The translations under genes were made by a program, and so were the position numbers. The notes under the pieces were generated by a model that was not told where the DNA came from, did no database searches, and was given only the letters and a program-made list of their open reading frames with translations. This document shows, piece by piece, positions 8,794-18,615 of a DNA stretch of 64,000 bases. This stretch comes from Acidobacteriaceae bacterium (GTDB lineage: Bacteria > Acidobacteriota > Terriglobia > Terriglobales > Acidobacteriaceae). How positions within the stretch are numbered: the first letter of the stretch is position 1; each line of letters starts with the position of its first letter. The stretch covers positions 335,920 to 399,919 of the forward strand of contig PLDC01000019.1 of NCBI GenBank assembly GCA_003134995.1, given 5' to 3'.

Positions 8794-10938
8794 CTAACGA
8801 ATGCCGCTTTTCTTGCTTCGACATAAAACCACAATCGATCTCGGAGCCAGCAGGTATTTGGTCTGCTCCAAAGGGATTCCGTCGTCCAAGAAATCATCTG
8901 GACTGGGCTGAGCAGTGTCCACAATTCTCTTCCATTCCTGCGCCGTTCCCTCTTGCACATTGAACTCCAACGCCTCCCAGTATCCATTGATCATCGCGTA
9001 GATATCGTCATCCCCTTGAGAAGCGCCGTGCAGGCAGAATGCCAGGCTGTGCGAGTCGTAGGATAAATCGACCGCGGCGCCGACGCCGTACCAGGTGACA
9101 TCCTCTCGCCAGAACCGGCTCCGGCTCAGCGAGGGATGATTTTTCCGGAACGCAATCATCTTCTTGAAGAACTGGAAAATATCTTTATTAGACTCAAGTT
9201 GGCTCCAGTCCAACCATCCAATTTCGTTATCCTGGTTGTAAGGATTGTTGTTGCCAAATTGCGTGTTCAGGAACTCGTCGCCGGCGCGAAACATCGGCGT
9301 ACCATTCGATAAGAAGAGCAGGCAACAGAAATTTTTTACCTGCTGCCGGCGCAGTGCGCGGACTGACGGCGCTAAGTCTGCGTCCCCTTCTTGTCCACAA
9401 TTCCAACTGAAGTTCGCGTCAGTCCCATCCTGATTATTATTTCCATTTTTCTCATTATGCTTGTGGTCATAAGAGACAAGATCGTAAAGCGTGAAGCCAT
9501 CATGCGACGTCACATAGTTCACGCTCTGATATGCATGATATGCATCGGCGCGGCTGTCTGGAAATAAATCGTCGCTGCCATAGATACGTCGCATCACTTC
9601 AGAAACCATCCCGTTGTCGCCTTTAACAAAACGACGAACATCATCGCGAAACCGGCCATTCCACTGCAGCCAGGTCAAGCCTGGAAATCCTCGCCCGAGC
9701 TGATAAGCGGCTGTGTCCCACGGTTCTGCGATCAGACGCACGCGGCCTAATTCCGGGTCCGCTGCAATTTCACTGAAGATGGGCGCTTCACCCCAGCTGA
9801 GCGATCCATCAGCGTTGCGGCTGAATACCGACGCCAGATCAAAACGAAATCCATCGACATGCATTCCTCGCTTCCAGTAACGCAAGCTGTCAATCACCAT
9901 CTTGCGCACGTGCGCCTGCCCGAAATTTAATGTATTGCCGGTGCCGGAGTAATTCGCGTAAGGATTCGCCGGGTCGGAAGACAACATGTAATAACCAGCG
10001 CTGTCGAGACCCTTGTAGCTGTAGATCGGCCCCTTGGAGTCGCCCTCGCAAGTATGGTTGTACACAACGTCCAGCACCATGCCGATGTCAGCCTGATGAA
10101 AAGCCTTCACCATATTCTTGAATTCAATACGCAGCTCATCATCACGCTGTGTACTCGCGTACTGTGCATGGGGCGCAAAAAAATTCAAAGGCATATAGCC
10201 CCAGTAATCGCCTTCTTGCGGATCACGCTGAAAAACCGGCATCAGCTCTACAACCGTCACCCCGAGTTCCTTTAAGTAAGGGATCTTTTCCACGAGACCG
10301 GCGTACGTGCCGGCGCGCGACGGGTCCACACCTGAGTTGGAGTTCTTCGTGAAACCGCGAACGTGAAGTTCGTAGATGACTGCATCCGATTCGTGATATG
10401 TAGACCGATCCCCCGACCAGTCAAAAGTCGATCGCTGATCAAACAGCACTCCCAAAGGCGCGCTGCCCGCATTGGATCCCTCTCGCATCGCCAGGTTCCG
10501 ATCAAAACCGGGCGGGAAGAAAATCGACTTCGCATACGGATCGAGCAGAACCTTCTGCGGGTCGAAGCTATGGAGTTGAGGAATGCTCTCTCCCGAGACG
10601 GAATACGCGTAATAGCGAGCCTCGCTAATCTTTGCGATTGGAACGCGGCAATGCCAAATCTGCCCCGACTTGTTGTGCAAAAAATCCAATTGAACCTGCA
10701 GAAGAGGATTCACCAGATCGGCTGGTGAATAGAGCAACAGAGTGACGCTGTCCGCGTGTTCCGAGTGAACCGCAAAATTGAACGCTTGCTCCTTTTCCAT
10801 CCAAGTAGCGCCAAGCGGCAACGGGCTGCCTTCAGACTGCTCCCAAGTAGGTCGTTTCGCGAGCGGGGCCACCACAGCGTTGGCAGGCTTGGACAAACCA
10901 TCCGTCTTGGCAGGCACGTCGGCGCTCGACACTTTCAC
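8794..10938 (-). CDS. glgX: Glycogen debranching enzyme (isoamylase type)
   Basis: 714 residues, normal for GlgX/TreX. An N-terminal CBM48-like domain (SPLPLGATWMEKEQAFNFAVHS) is followed by the GH13 barrel: DVVYNHTCEGD, then DGFRFDLAS with nucleophile Asp367, AEPWD with acid/base Glu405, and SHDGFTLYDLVSYDHKHNEKNGNNN with Asp480. It cleaves alpha-1,6 branches of glycogen limit dextrins in the cytoplasm. It is the last gene of the minus-strand operon read as glgP, pgm, malQ, marC, glgX, starting 34 bp after marC ends. Together these genes turn glycogen into glucose-1-phosphate, glucose-6-phosphate and maltodextrins. Confidence 0.95.
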   Translation of the reverse strand: MKVSSADVPAKTDGLSKPANAVVAPLAKRPTWEQSEGSPLPLGATWMEKEQAFNFAVHSEHADSVTLLLYSPADLVNPLLQVQLDFLHNKSGQIWHCRVPIAKISEARYYAYSVSGESIPQLHSFDPQKVLLDPYAKSIFFPPGFDRNLAMREGSNAGSAPLGVLFDQRSTFDWSGDRSTYHESDAVIYELHVRGFTKNSNSGVDPSRAGTYAGLVEKIPYLKELGVTVVELMPVFQRDPQEGDYWGYMPLNFFAPHAQYASTQRDDELRIEFKNMVKAFHQADIGMVLDVVYNHTCEGDSKGPIYSYKGLDSAGYYMLSSDPANPYANYSGTGNTLNFGQAHVRKMVIDSLRYWKRGMHVDGFRFDLASVFSRNADGSLSWGEAPIFSEIAADPELGRVRLIAEPWDTAAYQLGRGFPGLTWLQWNGRFRDDVRRFVKGDNGMVSEVMRRIYGSDDLFPDSRADAYHAYQSVNYVTSHDGFTLYDLVSYDHKHNEKNGNNNQDGTDANFSWNCGQEGDADLAPSVRALRRQQVKNFCCLLFLSNGTPMFRAGDEFLNTQFGNNNPYNQDNEIGWLDWSQLESNKDIFQFFKKMIAFRKNHPSLSRSRFWREDVTWYGVGAAVDLSYDSHSLAFCLHGASQGDDDIYAMINGYWEALEFNVQEGTAQEWKRIVDTAQPSPDDFLDDGIPLEQTKYLLAPRSIVVLCRSKKSGIR

Positions 10939-10972
10939 GGTCCCTCCCTTTCATCCACTCTCGCTTCGACAG

Positions 10973-11656
10973 TCAATGCGGCAGCGCGGCAACTCCGCCA
11001 AGCTGCGGCAACGAGCTGAGCAATTTGCTCGCGCCGTTCCACAAAATCTGCACTCCAATGCACACCAGCAGAAACGCGGAGAGTTTCAAAATTACGGTTG
11101 TCCCCGTGGCTCCGAGCTTGTTCGCGAGTCGATCGGCATACGCGTAGCAGAGATAAATAGTGACTCCCAGGAAAGCGGAACCAATCGCCGCCGCGAGAAT
11201 CGTCAGCAGGTTTGCGCCCAGGTGCTGCGGCGAATTCGCGCCCAAAGTGATCGCAATCGAGATGGAGCCAGGGCCCACTGTCAAGGGAAGCGTCAGCGGG
11301 TAGAACGCCTGGCTCAGAGCATCCGCGCAAGTGACCGTTCGCCGGGCTGAGCCTTGCTCGTTCGCGTCTTTCTGATTCAGCATCACCCACCCAGTTGAAA
11401 TCACGATCAGCCCACCGCCAACCTGCACGACCGGAAGCGAAATCCCAAAGAAAGAGAGCACGTGCGCGCCGAGGGTATAGGACGCGATCAGCAGTATGAA
11501 ACTATCCACCGCAATGCGCCGAGCCAGCACTCGCCGTGTCTCGGCCGCATAGTCTCGCGTGAGCAGCAGAAAGACCGGAGCGCCTCCGATCGGATCCACA
11601 ATCGGAAACAGCGCACTCACCACCAGGAGAATACTCTTGGCAACTTGAATCAGCAG
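10973..11656 (-). CDS. MarC family integral membrane protein
   Basis: About 227 residues with six hydrophobic segments. It carries the family signature SALFPIVDPIGGAPVFLLLT near the N-terminus and a repeat-like second half (PLTLPLTVGPGSISIAITLG). A GTG at 11623 would give only MVSALFPIV and cut the first helix short. Upstream in the same frame the first helix continues (LLIQVAKSILLVVSALF), and GAGGAG at 11663-11668 lies 6 bp before a CTG at 11656. I take the CTG as the likely, unusual, start. The gene begins just after the malQ stop and lies inside the glycogen operon. The family's transported substrate is unknown; the link to antibiotic resistance has been withdrawn for E. coli MarC. Confidence 0.8.
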   Translation of the reverse strand: MLIQVAKSILLVVSALFPIVDPIGGAPVFLLLTRDYAAETRRVLARRIAVDSFILLIASYTLGAHVLSFFGISLPVVQVGGGLIVISTGWVMLNQKDANEQGSARRTVTCADALSQAFYPLTLPLTVGPGSISIAITLGANSPQHLGANLLTILAAAIGSAFLGVTIYLCYAYADRLANKLGATGTTVILKLSAFLLVCIGVQILWNGASKLLSSLPQLGGVAALPH

Positions 11657-11673
11657 GCTAACCTCCTCTGTTT

Positions 11674-13276
11674 CTAAATCTGAGCGCTTGCCTCGCGGAC
11701 CACTTGCGTTTCGACGGATGTTTCATGCGCGACCAAGCGCTCGGAACTCTCCGTCAAATCCTGCAGCCGTTGAAAAGCCTCCGAGAATAACATGTCTTCT
11801 CGCACGCGCCAACGCCAGTTCCCATCGGCACGGCCCGGCACATTCATGCGAGCGTCGCTTCCCAGGTTGAGCAGATCCTGCAACGGAGCAATCGCAAGCG
11901 CGGCCGGCGATGACCATGCGAGCCGCAGCAACTCCGGAGCCGCATCGGCACTGGTTCCCGGCGCACGCTTAAGGTAGCTCCAAAAGTTTTGCCTCTGGTA
12001 ATCCGGCAATTCTTCATACCATTCTCGAGTTGTGGCATTGTCATGCGTGCCGGTATAGGCGACCGTATTGTGCACGAAATTATGCGGCAAGTATGGATTG
12101 TCCGCATGACCATCGAAAGCAAATTGGAGCACGCGCATCCCGGGCAGACGAAACTCGTCGCGCAGGGCATGCACGTCGGGAGTAATCAACCCCAAATCTT
12201 CCGCGATGAATGGTAGATGTCCCAGTTCAGTTTGCACTGCTTGAAAAAAACTCGCGCCCGGCCCCGCGACCCGCTGCCCCGACTGTGCCGTTAACGCTCC
12301 CGCTGGAACGTACCACGCAGCCGCGAACCCCCGAAAGTGGTCTAAGCGAATCACATCGACGTGAGCCAGCAGAGCGCGCAACCGATCGATGCACCACCGG
12401 TAACCCGTCGCGCGAGGCATCCCAGTTGTAAACAGGATTGCCCCACAACTGACCTTTTGCGCTGAAATAATCGGGAGGAACTCCGGCGACGAAGCGCGGC
12501 CGATGCTGCGCATCGAGCAGAAATAGCTCGGGGTTCGCCCAAACATCGCTGGAATCCGGAGAAACAAAAAAGGGCAGATCGCCGATCAACCCCACACCCT
12601 GGCCATGAGCATGCTCCTTGAGTTGATCGGTCTGGCGGAAGAACAGGAATTGCGCGAAGCGAACCTGATCAATCTGACTCGCTAACTCTCGCCGCGCCTC
12701 GGCGAGAACACTCGCGCTGCGCTGCACCAACTCCACAGGCCAATCCAGATAATAAGCGCCGCGATACTTTTCTTTCAGTGCAAAGAACAGTGCGTAGTCC
12801 TCAAGCCAATGCGCCTGCGTAGCGCAGAACTCGTCGTAGGCTGTCGCGAGATCTCTAGCGCTGCACCCAGCTTTGAAGTTTGCCCATGCCTTTTCGAGCA
12901 GCCGTCGTTTGAATGGGATAACAGAATCATAGTCAACCGCATCCGCCGGGAACTGAGACTGAGCGTCGCTCGCCTGCAGCAGCCCGTCCGCAATCAAAGA
13001 GTCGGGACTGATCAGCAATTCGTTGCCGGCAAACGATGACACCGCTTGGTACGGCGAATTTCCGTAACCAGTCGGACCCAGCGGAAGAGCCTGCCACCAT
13101 GCCTGGCCGGCCTGATGCAAACGATCGATCCAAGAGAACGCGGACGATCCCAGATCGCCGATGCCATACGGCGAAGGCAAAGACGTGACGTGCATCAGCA
13201 ACCCCGAAGCACGATATTCAGGCAGAAACGGCGGTGCAACTGGTGCGGTAAATATGAGCGCGCCATCGCCACTCAT
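11674..13276 (-). pseudogene. malQ: 4-alpha-glucanotransferase (amylomaltase), frameshifted
   Basis: GH77 amylomaltase spread over two reading frames. The N-terminal part (13276 to about 12414) reads from ASGLLMHVTSLPSPYGIGDLG to GQLWGNPVYNWDAS. The C-terminal part continues in another frame as RATGYRWCIDRLRALLAHVD, then VIRLDHFRGF (nucleophile Asp), FIAEDLGLITPDV (Glu) and GTHDNATTREW, ending at the TAG at 11674. The frames join at a CGCGCG run at 12409-12414. Restoring one CG unit gives WDASRATGYRW with the spacing normal for the family, so a 2-bp loss explains the break. The rest is well conserved, so this may be a very recent mutation or an assembly error. The start overlaps the pgm stop by 4 bp. 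The enzyme would rearrange maltodextrins released by GlgP and GlgX. Confidence 0.88.
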
Positions 13277-14988
13277 TTCCCGCCGCCCCGCTCAGAAACT
13301 CCGGACGAACCCAGCGCATTATTTACCATCTCCTGCGCCTCGCGAAGAATCGCGTTCAGATGGTTCTGACTCTTGAAACTCTCGGCGTAAATTTTATAAA
13401 TGTTCTCTGTGCCAGAAGGGCGAGCTGCAAACCAACCACTCTCCGCCACAACTTTCAAGCCGCCGATTGGAGCATCGTTTCCCGGCGCTCTGGTGAGCTT
13501 GGCGGTGATTGGCTCGCCCGCCAGGTCTGACTCCTCTACCGCGTCCGGCGTGAGTTTCGCCAACTTCGCTTTTTGCTCGGGAGTGGCGGGCGCGTCGACG
13601 CGCGTGTAATAAGGTGTTCCGAACTCCGCCGTCAGCTCGCGGTAATGTTCCCCAGGATTTTTACCCGTGCGCGCGGTAATCTCCGCCGCCAGCAAGTTCA
13701 AGATCAGCCCGTCCTTGTCGGTCGTCCACGCAGTGCCGTCTAGACGAAGAAAACTCGCTCCCGCACTTTCTTCTCCTCCGAAACAATAAGAGCCGTCGAC
13801 CAGGCCCGGCACAAACCACTTGAAACCCACCGGTACTTCGCTGAGCTTGCGGCCGAGGCTTTTGACGACCCGGTCAATCATGCTGCTGCTCACCAGCGTT
13901 TTTCCCACCGCAACCGTGCTACGCCACTGGGATCGATGCGTGAGCAAATACCGAATGGCAACGGCAAGGTAATGGTTCGGGTTCATCAAACCAGAAACCG
14001 GAGTTACGATCCCGTGCCGGTCAGCGTCGGTATCGTTTCCGAATGCCACCTGGTATTGATCTTTCAGGCCGACCAGCCTCGCCATCGCATAGGGACTCGA
14101 ACAGTCCATGCGAATTTTTCCGTCGTGGTCAACCGTCATAAACGAAAATGTCGGGTCGATGATTGGATTGGTAACAACGATGTCCAGCCCGTAAATCGAG
14201 TTGATCGGATCCCAATAAGGCAGGGAAGCGCCGCCCAACGGATCAACACCAAGCTTAAGGTGAGCGCCGCGAATCGCTTCCATGTCGACGACATTCTTGA
14301 GATCACGAACATACGGCAGAATGAAATCTTCCTCGTGAGTGGTCGCGGCCTTGATGGCTTTATCAAACGGAATCCGCTTCACACCGGCATTTCCCGCGCG
14401 CAATAATTCATTCGCGCGATTCTCAACCCAGCGAGTGACGTCCGTATCAGCCGGGCCGCCGTTGGGCGGGTTGTACTTGAAGCCTCCATCTTCCGGCGGA
14501 TTGTGCGACGGCGTAACGACAATGCCATCGGCGAGACCGTCCTTCTTTTCGCGGCCACGGTTGTAAACCAGAATCGCTCGCGAAATAACTGGCGTCGGAG
14601 TTATCCCGTCATCTTGCTGAATGATCGTCCCCACACCGTTCGCCGCCAGCACCTCGAGCGCGGTGCGCTGCGCGGGTTCCGAGGCGGCGTGCGTGTCTTT
14701 CCCCATGTAGAGTGGGCCGTCGATGCCCTGCCCAAGCCGGTATTCGCAGATCGCCTGCGTAATTGCGAGGATGTGCGCTTCATTAAATGTGCCGCGCAAC
14801 GGCGAACCACGGTGTCCGCTGGTGCCGAAGCTGACGAGTTGGTTCGGATCATCTACGTTGGGACGCCGCTCGAAATAATCCTTCTGCAAGCGAGCCACAT
14901 CGACCAGCAACTCCTTGGGCGCCGGTTTGCCTGCCAGCGGTGAAATAGTTTCACCGGTCAGCGATTGTGTTTCTACGCTACCGGGCAT
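13273..14988 (-). CDS. pgm: Alpha-D-glucose phosphate-specific phosphoglucomutase
   Basis: 571 residues from the ATG at 14988, which has GGAAGGTGG just upstream; an in-frame TTG at 15003 is a weaker alternative. Alpha-D-phosphohexomutase motifs are all present: FGTSGHRGS with phosphoserine Ser57, [12 protein letters not shown], the Mg-binding [10 protein letters not shown], the sugar-binding GGEESAG, and [15 protein letters not shown] for phosphate binding. It interconverts glucose-1-phosphate (from GlgP) and glucose-6-phosphate. The N-terminus overlaps the end of glgP by 16 bp and the C-terminus overlaps malQ by 4 bp, which suggests translational coupling in one operon. Confidence 0.95.
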   Translation of the reverse strand: MPGSVETQSLTGETISPLAGKPAPKELLVDVARLQKDYFERRPNVDDPNQLVSFGTSGHRGSPLRGTFNEAHILAITQAICEYRLGQGIDGPLYMGKDTHAASEPAQRTALEVLAANGVGTIIQQDDGITPTPVISRAILVYNRGREKKDGLADGIVVTPSHNPPEDGGFKYNPPNGGPADTDVTRWVENRANELLRAGNAGVKRIPFDKAIKAATTHEEDFILPYVRDLKNVVDMEAIRGAHLKLGVDPLGGASLPYWDPINSIYGLDIVVTNPIIDPTFSFMTVDHDGKIRMDCSSPYAMARLVGLKDQYQVAFGNDTDADRHGIVTPVSGLMNPNHYLAVAIRYLLTHRSQWRSTVAVGKTLVSSSMIDRVVKSLGRKLSEVPVGFKWFVPGLVDGSYCFGGEESAGASFLRLDGTAWTTDKDGLILNLLAAEITARTGKNPGEHYRELTAEFGTPYYTRVDAPATPEQKAKLAKLTPDAVEESDLAGEPITAKLTRAPGNDAPIGGLKVVAESGWFAARPSGTENIYKIYAESFKSQNHLNAILREAQEMVNNALGSSGVSERGGGK

Positions 14989-17501
14989 GATTCCACCTTC
15001 CAAATTTCGCTTGCGTATTCCGCAATCGAGCGATCACTCGAAAACTTACCGGAGCTCGCCACATTCAAGATTGCTTTCTGCGCCCACGCTCCAGGTTCGG
15101 CATAGAGCGCGCCGAGCCGGTCTTGTGCATTGCAATACGAAGTCAGATCCGCCAGATTCATATAGTGATCGCCCTGCGTCAGAAGCGTATCGCGCAATGG
15201 AGCGAACACTCCCGGTTCGTCGCGGCTGAAGTGGTCAGAAAAAATCAGGTCCAGTGCGGCCTGAGTTTCCGGCTCATGTTCATAATGCCAGTTCGGGTTG
15301 TACCAGGCACGGCTGTTCTCGACTTGCTCCACGGTAAGCCCGAACAGGAACATATTTTCTTCTCCTGCTTCCTCCGCCATTTCGATGGTCGCACCGTCGC
15401 GGGTTCCAACCGTTAATGCTCCGTTCATCATAAATTTCATGTTACTCGTTCCGCTGGCCTCGTAGCCGGCAGTCGAGATCTGGTTGGAAACATCGCTCGC
15501 CGGAATCAGCCGCTCCGCCAGTGAAACGTTGTACTCCGGGAGAAAGACAACGTTAAGCCGGCCGCGCGCCGCCGGGTCGCTGTCAATCGCGTCCGCCAGG
15601 TTGTTGATGAATTTTATGATGAGCTTCGCCAGCTTGTAGGCGGGCGCCGCTTTGCCGGCGAAGAAAAATGTTCGAGGCACGATCTTCATCCCGGGATTTT
15701 CCCGCAGCCGGTTATAACAAATCACAATCCGCAGCGCATTCATCAACTGCCTTTTATATTCGTGAATACGCTTGATGTGGCAGTCGAAAATCGTATCCGG
15801 ATCCACAACACGCCCCGACGTTGACTTGAGCCAGTCGGCAAACTGCACTTTGGCCTCTCGCTTTGACTTGAGGAAGCGTTCGCGCGCATTCGAATCCTCC
15901 GCGAATGGCTTGAGCTGTTTGAGCAGGCTAAGATCCGTAATCCAGCCGTCTCCAATGACTTGCGTGATCTCGCGTGCCAGCGCGGGATTGGCCTCGCGCA
16001 ACCAGCGCCGCGGCGTCACTCCGTTTGTCTTGTTGCTGAAACGCTCGGGAAACATTTCCGCGAGATCCTTCACCGTCGTCGTTCGCAGTAGCTTGGAGTG
16101 GATAGCAGAAACTCCGTTCGTGCTATGCGACCCAACAATGGCAAGGTTCGCCATTCGGATTTTGCGCGTGCTGCCTTCTTCCACCAGGCTCACGCGCTGC
16201 ACGCGCCCTTCGTCGCCCGGAAACCGCACTTGAACATCATCAAGCAGTCGGCGATTAATCTCGTAGATAATTTGCAGATGACGCGGAAACAGTCTCTCAA
16301 ACCAAGCCACCGGCCATTTCTCCAGAGCCTCCGGCAGCAAAGTGTGATTTGTGTAACCAAGTGTCTTCTTCGTCAGGTCCCAGGCCTGGTCCCATCCCAG
16401 GTGCACATCGTCGAGCAAGATTCGCATCAGTTCAGGAACTGACATAGAAGGATGCGTGTCATTGAGTTGAATTGCAGCTTTCTCGGGAAATTTATTCCAA
16501 TCCGAATTGTGGCGCAGGAATCGCCGCACCAGATCCGCCATCGAACACGCGACCAGAAAATACTCCTGCAGAAAACGGAGCCCCTGCCCCTTCGTCGTAG
16601 AATCATCCGGATACAACACTCGCGTAAGCGACTCTGCTTGAAGAGTTTCTCCAAGTGCGCCCACGAAATCTCCAGTGCCAAACTTTTCGAAGTCAAAATA
16701 ATCCGGCGCCGCCGCGGCCCACAGCCGCAGCGTGTTGATCGTCTTTCCCCCATAACCCACCACCGGTCGATCAAACGGAATGCCGATCAGGCTCGACGGC
16801 CGATCAGGGATGATTTGAAAATTTCCATCTTGCAACTTGAATGAAACGTTCAGCTTGATCTCCACATTCTCGTGAAGCCGCGCAATCTCCCACGGATCGC
16901 CGTAGCGCAACCAGTTGTCCGGATTCTCTTTCTGCCAGCCATCCACAATCGTCTGCTTAAACATGCCGTACTCATAGCGAAGACCATAGCCCGTACCGGG
17001 GAGTTGCATGGTAGCCATCGAATCGAGAAAGCAAGCCGCGAGCCGGCCCAACCCTCCATTGCCCAGCCCAGCATCCGGCTCCTGCTCAATCAATTCCAGC
17101 CAGTCGATGCCATGTTCTCGCGCTGCATCCGCCAAAAGCGGATCGAGCAACAAATTCGTGACGTTATTCGCCAAAGAACGCCCGATGAGAAACTCCATCG
17201 ACAGGTAATAAATGCGTTTGGCATTCTCCCGCTCATAAGTGCTCTTGGTCAGCACCCAGCGCTGCGCGAGAATGTCTCGCACAGAACATGAGAACGCCTC
17301 AAAGCGTTCCCGCGCACTCGCAACCTTAGGGTCGATCGCTCGGTCAAAAACCAGGTGCCGTTCATAGAAAGCGTTCTCCGTCCCGATAAACGGCATCGTG
17401 CCGTATCCGTACCGTTGCAGAACATCTGAAATATTCGTTGCGCTGGCGGAGATGGTAGCAGCTTCCGCAGAGTTTGGGCGCGCCACGCGATTGGTGCCCA
17501 T
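14973..17501 (-). CDS. glgP: Glycogen/maltodextrin phosphorylase
   Basis: 842 residues, a full-length GT35 phosphorylase. It has [13 protein letters not shown] near the N-terminus, the glycine-rich [53 protein letters not shown], and [16 protein letters not shown] with the PLP lysine at Lys689. It releases glucose-1-phosphate from alpha-1,4 glucan ends with phosphate. GAGGACC lies 6-12 bp before the ATG. It is the first gene of the glgP-pgm-malQ-marC-glgX operon, so the promoter should lie in 17502-17580. The glycogen synthesis genes (glgA, glgB, glgC) are not in the window. Confidence 0.96.
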   Translation of the reverse strand: MGTNRVARPNSAEAATISASATNISDVLQRYGYGTMPFIGTENAFYERHLVFDRAIDPKVASARERFEAFSCSVRDILAQRWVLTKSTYERENAKRIYYLSMEFLIGRSLANNVTNLLLDPLLADAAREHGIDWLELIEQEPDAGLGNGGLGRLAACFLDSMATMQLPGTGYGLRYEYGMFKQTIVDGWQKENPDNWLRYGDPWEIARLHENVEIKLNVSFKLQDGNFQIIPDRPSSLIGIPFDRPVVGYGGKTINTLRLWAAAAPDYFDFEKFGTGDFVGALGETLQAESLTRVLYPDDSTTKGQGLRFLQEYFLVACSMADLVRRFLRHNSDWNKFPEKAAIQLNDTHPSMSVPELMRILLDDVHLGWDQAWDLTKKTLGYTNHTLLPEALEKWPVAWFERLFPRHLQIIYEINRRLLDDVQVRFPGDEGRVQRVSLVEEGSTRKIRMANLAIVGSHSTNGVSAIHSKLLRTTTVKDLAEMFPERFSNKTNGVTPRRWLREANPALAREITQVIGDGWITDLSLLKQLKPFAEDSNARERFLKSKREAKVQFADWLKSTSGRVVDPDTIFDCHIKRIHEYKRQLMNALRIVICYNRLRENPGMKIVPRTFFFAGKAAPAYKLAKLIIKFINNLADAIDSDPAARGRLNVVFLPEYNVSLAERLIPASDVSNQISTAGYEASGTSNMKFMMNGALTVGTRDGATIEMAEEAGEENMFLFGLTVEQVENSRAWYNPNWHYEHEPETQAALDLIFSDHFSRDEPGVFAPLRDTLLTQGDHYMNLADLTSYCNAQDRLGALYAEPGAWAQKAILNVASSGKFSSDRSIAEYASEIWKVESCPVA

Positions 17502-17618
17502 AAGACGGTCCTCAGTTTTTCCAGATTGTGAAACGGTCAGTGTGTATGTTAAGAGAAACGCCAGTCAAGAGTACAGATCCTCGTCAGGCCCGAGCGCAAT
17601 TCCTGAAAAACTAGTGTG

Positions 17619-17648
17619 GGTCGGACACTCCTGTCCGACGCCTTTGAC
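17619..17648. repeat. 30-bp palindromic dispersed repeat, copy 1
   Basis: A 30-bp unit beginning GGTCGGACACTCC, containing the perfect 8-bp inverted repeat GTCGGACA/TGTCCGAC around a CTCC loop, then GCCTTTGAC. An identical copy, also on the plus strand, is at 18528-18557. The two copies bracket the endonuclease gene. The rest of the 17502-17806 spacer shows no gene. Confidence 0.85.
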
Positions 17649-17806
17649 TTTGATGTTGCGCTTGATTGTGACCTTGCCTCTGCGTTTACCACGGACCCAT
17701 GCAGCACCGTGAAAGAGCGGACGCGCCAGCGCCGCGTAAAAGAAAGGGACCGGCAAGGGCACGAGGTTCACTCGTGCCACCTAAGCCGAAAACGAAGAAC
17801 CCGGCT

Positions 17807-18295
17807 TCAGCCGCCAATCCCCTCCACCAAACCCTCCTCCGCGCAAGCCTCAATCCGCTCCACAAACCCCGGAGTCCCTCCGCTCAGCAAATACCAGGCT
17901 TCCTTGTAGCAGTTATATTTCGACTTCTCCAGCTTCGGATAAAGCCCAATACTCCACATCCCCCGCACAACTTTCTCCGGCAAAATGTACCAAACATCCT
18001 CCGGAATCACATAAGCCGCCACAAAATCAAACGACCCTTTCTTATAGGGCCCGCGGCTATCCTTCAACGAGCAAGAATATCCCGACCCCTCCCGGAACAT
18101 CGTCGACTTCACCTGCACCCGCACAATCCTCCACCCCGAATCCACCGTAAAGTCATACCCTATCGACTCGCCCCAGGGCCGCCCCAGCGCCAGCCCCAGC
18201 CCAGTAGCCCGCACTGCAAACACCAACTCCACCCACTCCCCGCGCCGCTTCCCATTCCGAAGAAGCGCAGTCCCCAAAAACCGAATTTTTCGCAT
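17807..18295 (-). CDS. PD-(D/E)XK endonuclease-like protein (group I intron-associated type)
   Basis: 162 residues from the ATG at 18295, which has GGAGGAG 5 bp upstream; the frame could be extended to a TTG at 18310 but that start would sit inside the ribosome site. The motifs follow the PD-(D/E)XK order: Glu in KRRGEWVELVFA, Asp in SIGYDFTVD, and RVQVKST as the (E/Q)xK motif. Sequence and length resemble the intron-associated PD-(D/E)XK nuclease family often found as orphan genes in Acidobacteriota. The role may be homing or solo nuclease; no intron or methyltransferase is visible. It lies between two identical 30-bp repeats (17619-17648 and 18528-18557). Confidence 0.65.
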   Translation of the reverse strand: MRKIRFLGTALLRNGKRRGEWVELVFAVRATGLGLALGRPWGESIGYDFTVDSGWRIVRVQVKSTMFREGSGYSCSLKDSRGPYKKGSFDFVAAYVIPEDVWYILPEKVVRGMWSIGLYPKLEKSKYNCYKEAWYLLSGGTPGFVERIEACAEEGLVEGIGG

Positions 18296-18331
18296 CCCAC
18301 TCCTCCACAAAACGCACTTTTGGAAAACATT

Positions 18332-18396
18332 GTCATTCCGAGCCGCTCGCAGCCGCGCAAAGCGCGGAGAGAGCGAGCGAGGAATCTGCTGTCAGC
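18332..18396. repeat. Dispersed intergenic repeat (CATTCCGAGC ... GAGGAATCTGC type)
   Basis: The segment begins TCATTCCGAGC, has complementary GC-rich arms around AAAGCGC, and ends GCGAGGAATCTGC. A relative beginning TCATCCTGAGCGG and ending GGAGTCGAAGGACCCCTG is at 57931-57990, and a shorter inverted relative at 34676-34700. This is a style of intergenic palindrome I associate with Acidobacteriota. Confidence 0.5.
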
Positions 18397-18484
18397 TCCT
18401 TCGCCCCAAAATAAAAGCGCGGCCCGGTGGCCGCACAATTCTCGGAACCTACTCCACTCTCCCACGCAATTGAAGGGTCGTAAA

Positions 18485-18516
18485 GTCTACTAAAGTAGAC
18501 GTCTACTTTAGTAGAC
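18485..18516. promoter_or_regulatory. 32-bp perfect palindrome made of nested inverted repeats
   Basis: GTCTACTAAAGTAGAC (18485-18500) is followed directly by its exact reverse complement (18501-18516). Each half is itself an inverted repeat (GTCTACT around AA with AGTAGAC). No T-run follows, so it is not an obvious terminator. It lies 100 bp upstream of the three-gene cassette and could be a tandem operator; the half-site geometry recalls BlaI/MecI-type operators, but that is inference. Confidence 0.55.
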
Positions 18517-18527
18517 ACTCCCGTAGG

Positions 18528-18557
18528 GGTCGGACACTCCTGTCCGACGCCTTTGAC
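18528..18557. repeat. 30-bp palindromic dispersed repeat, copy 2
   Basis: Identical to the repeat at 17619-17648, with the GTCGGACA/TGTCCGAC stem. It lies between the 32-bp palindrome and the first gene of the three-gene cassette. Confidence 0.85.
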
Positions 18558-18615
18558 GCTGCTCTTGAAGGAAGCATACGTGCTAATATCTCCACGTCAA
18601 CTTTGGATCTAAGAT

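Noticed and set aside
17619-18557. Group I intron housing the endonuclease
   Set aside because: No intron core (P, Q, R, S elements) was recognised and no host gene is interrupted; the flanks are short palindromic repeats.
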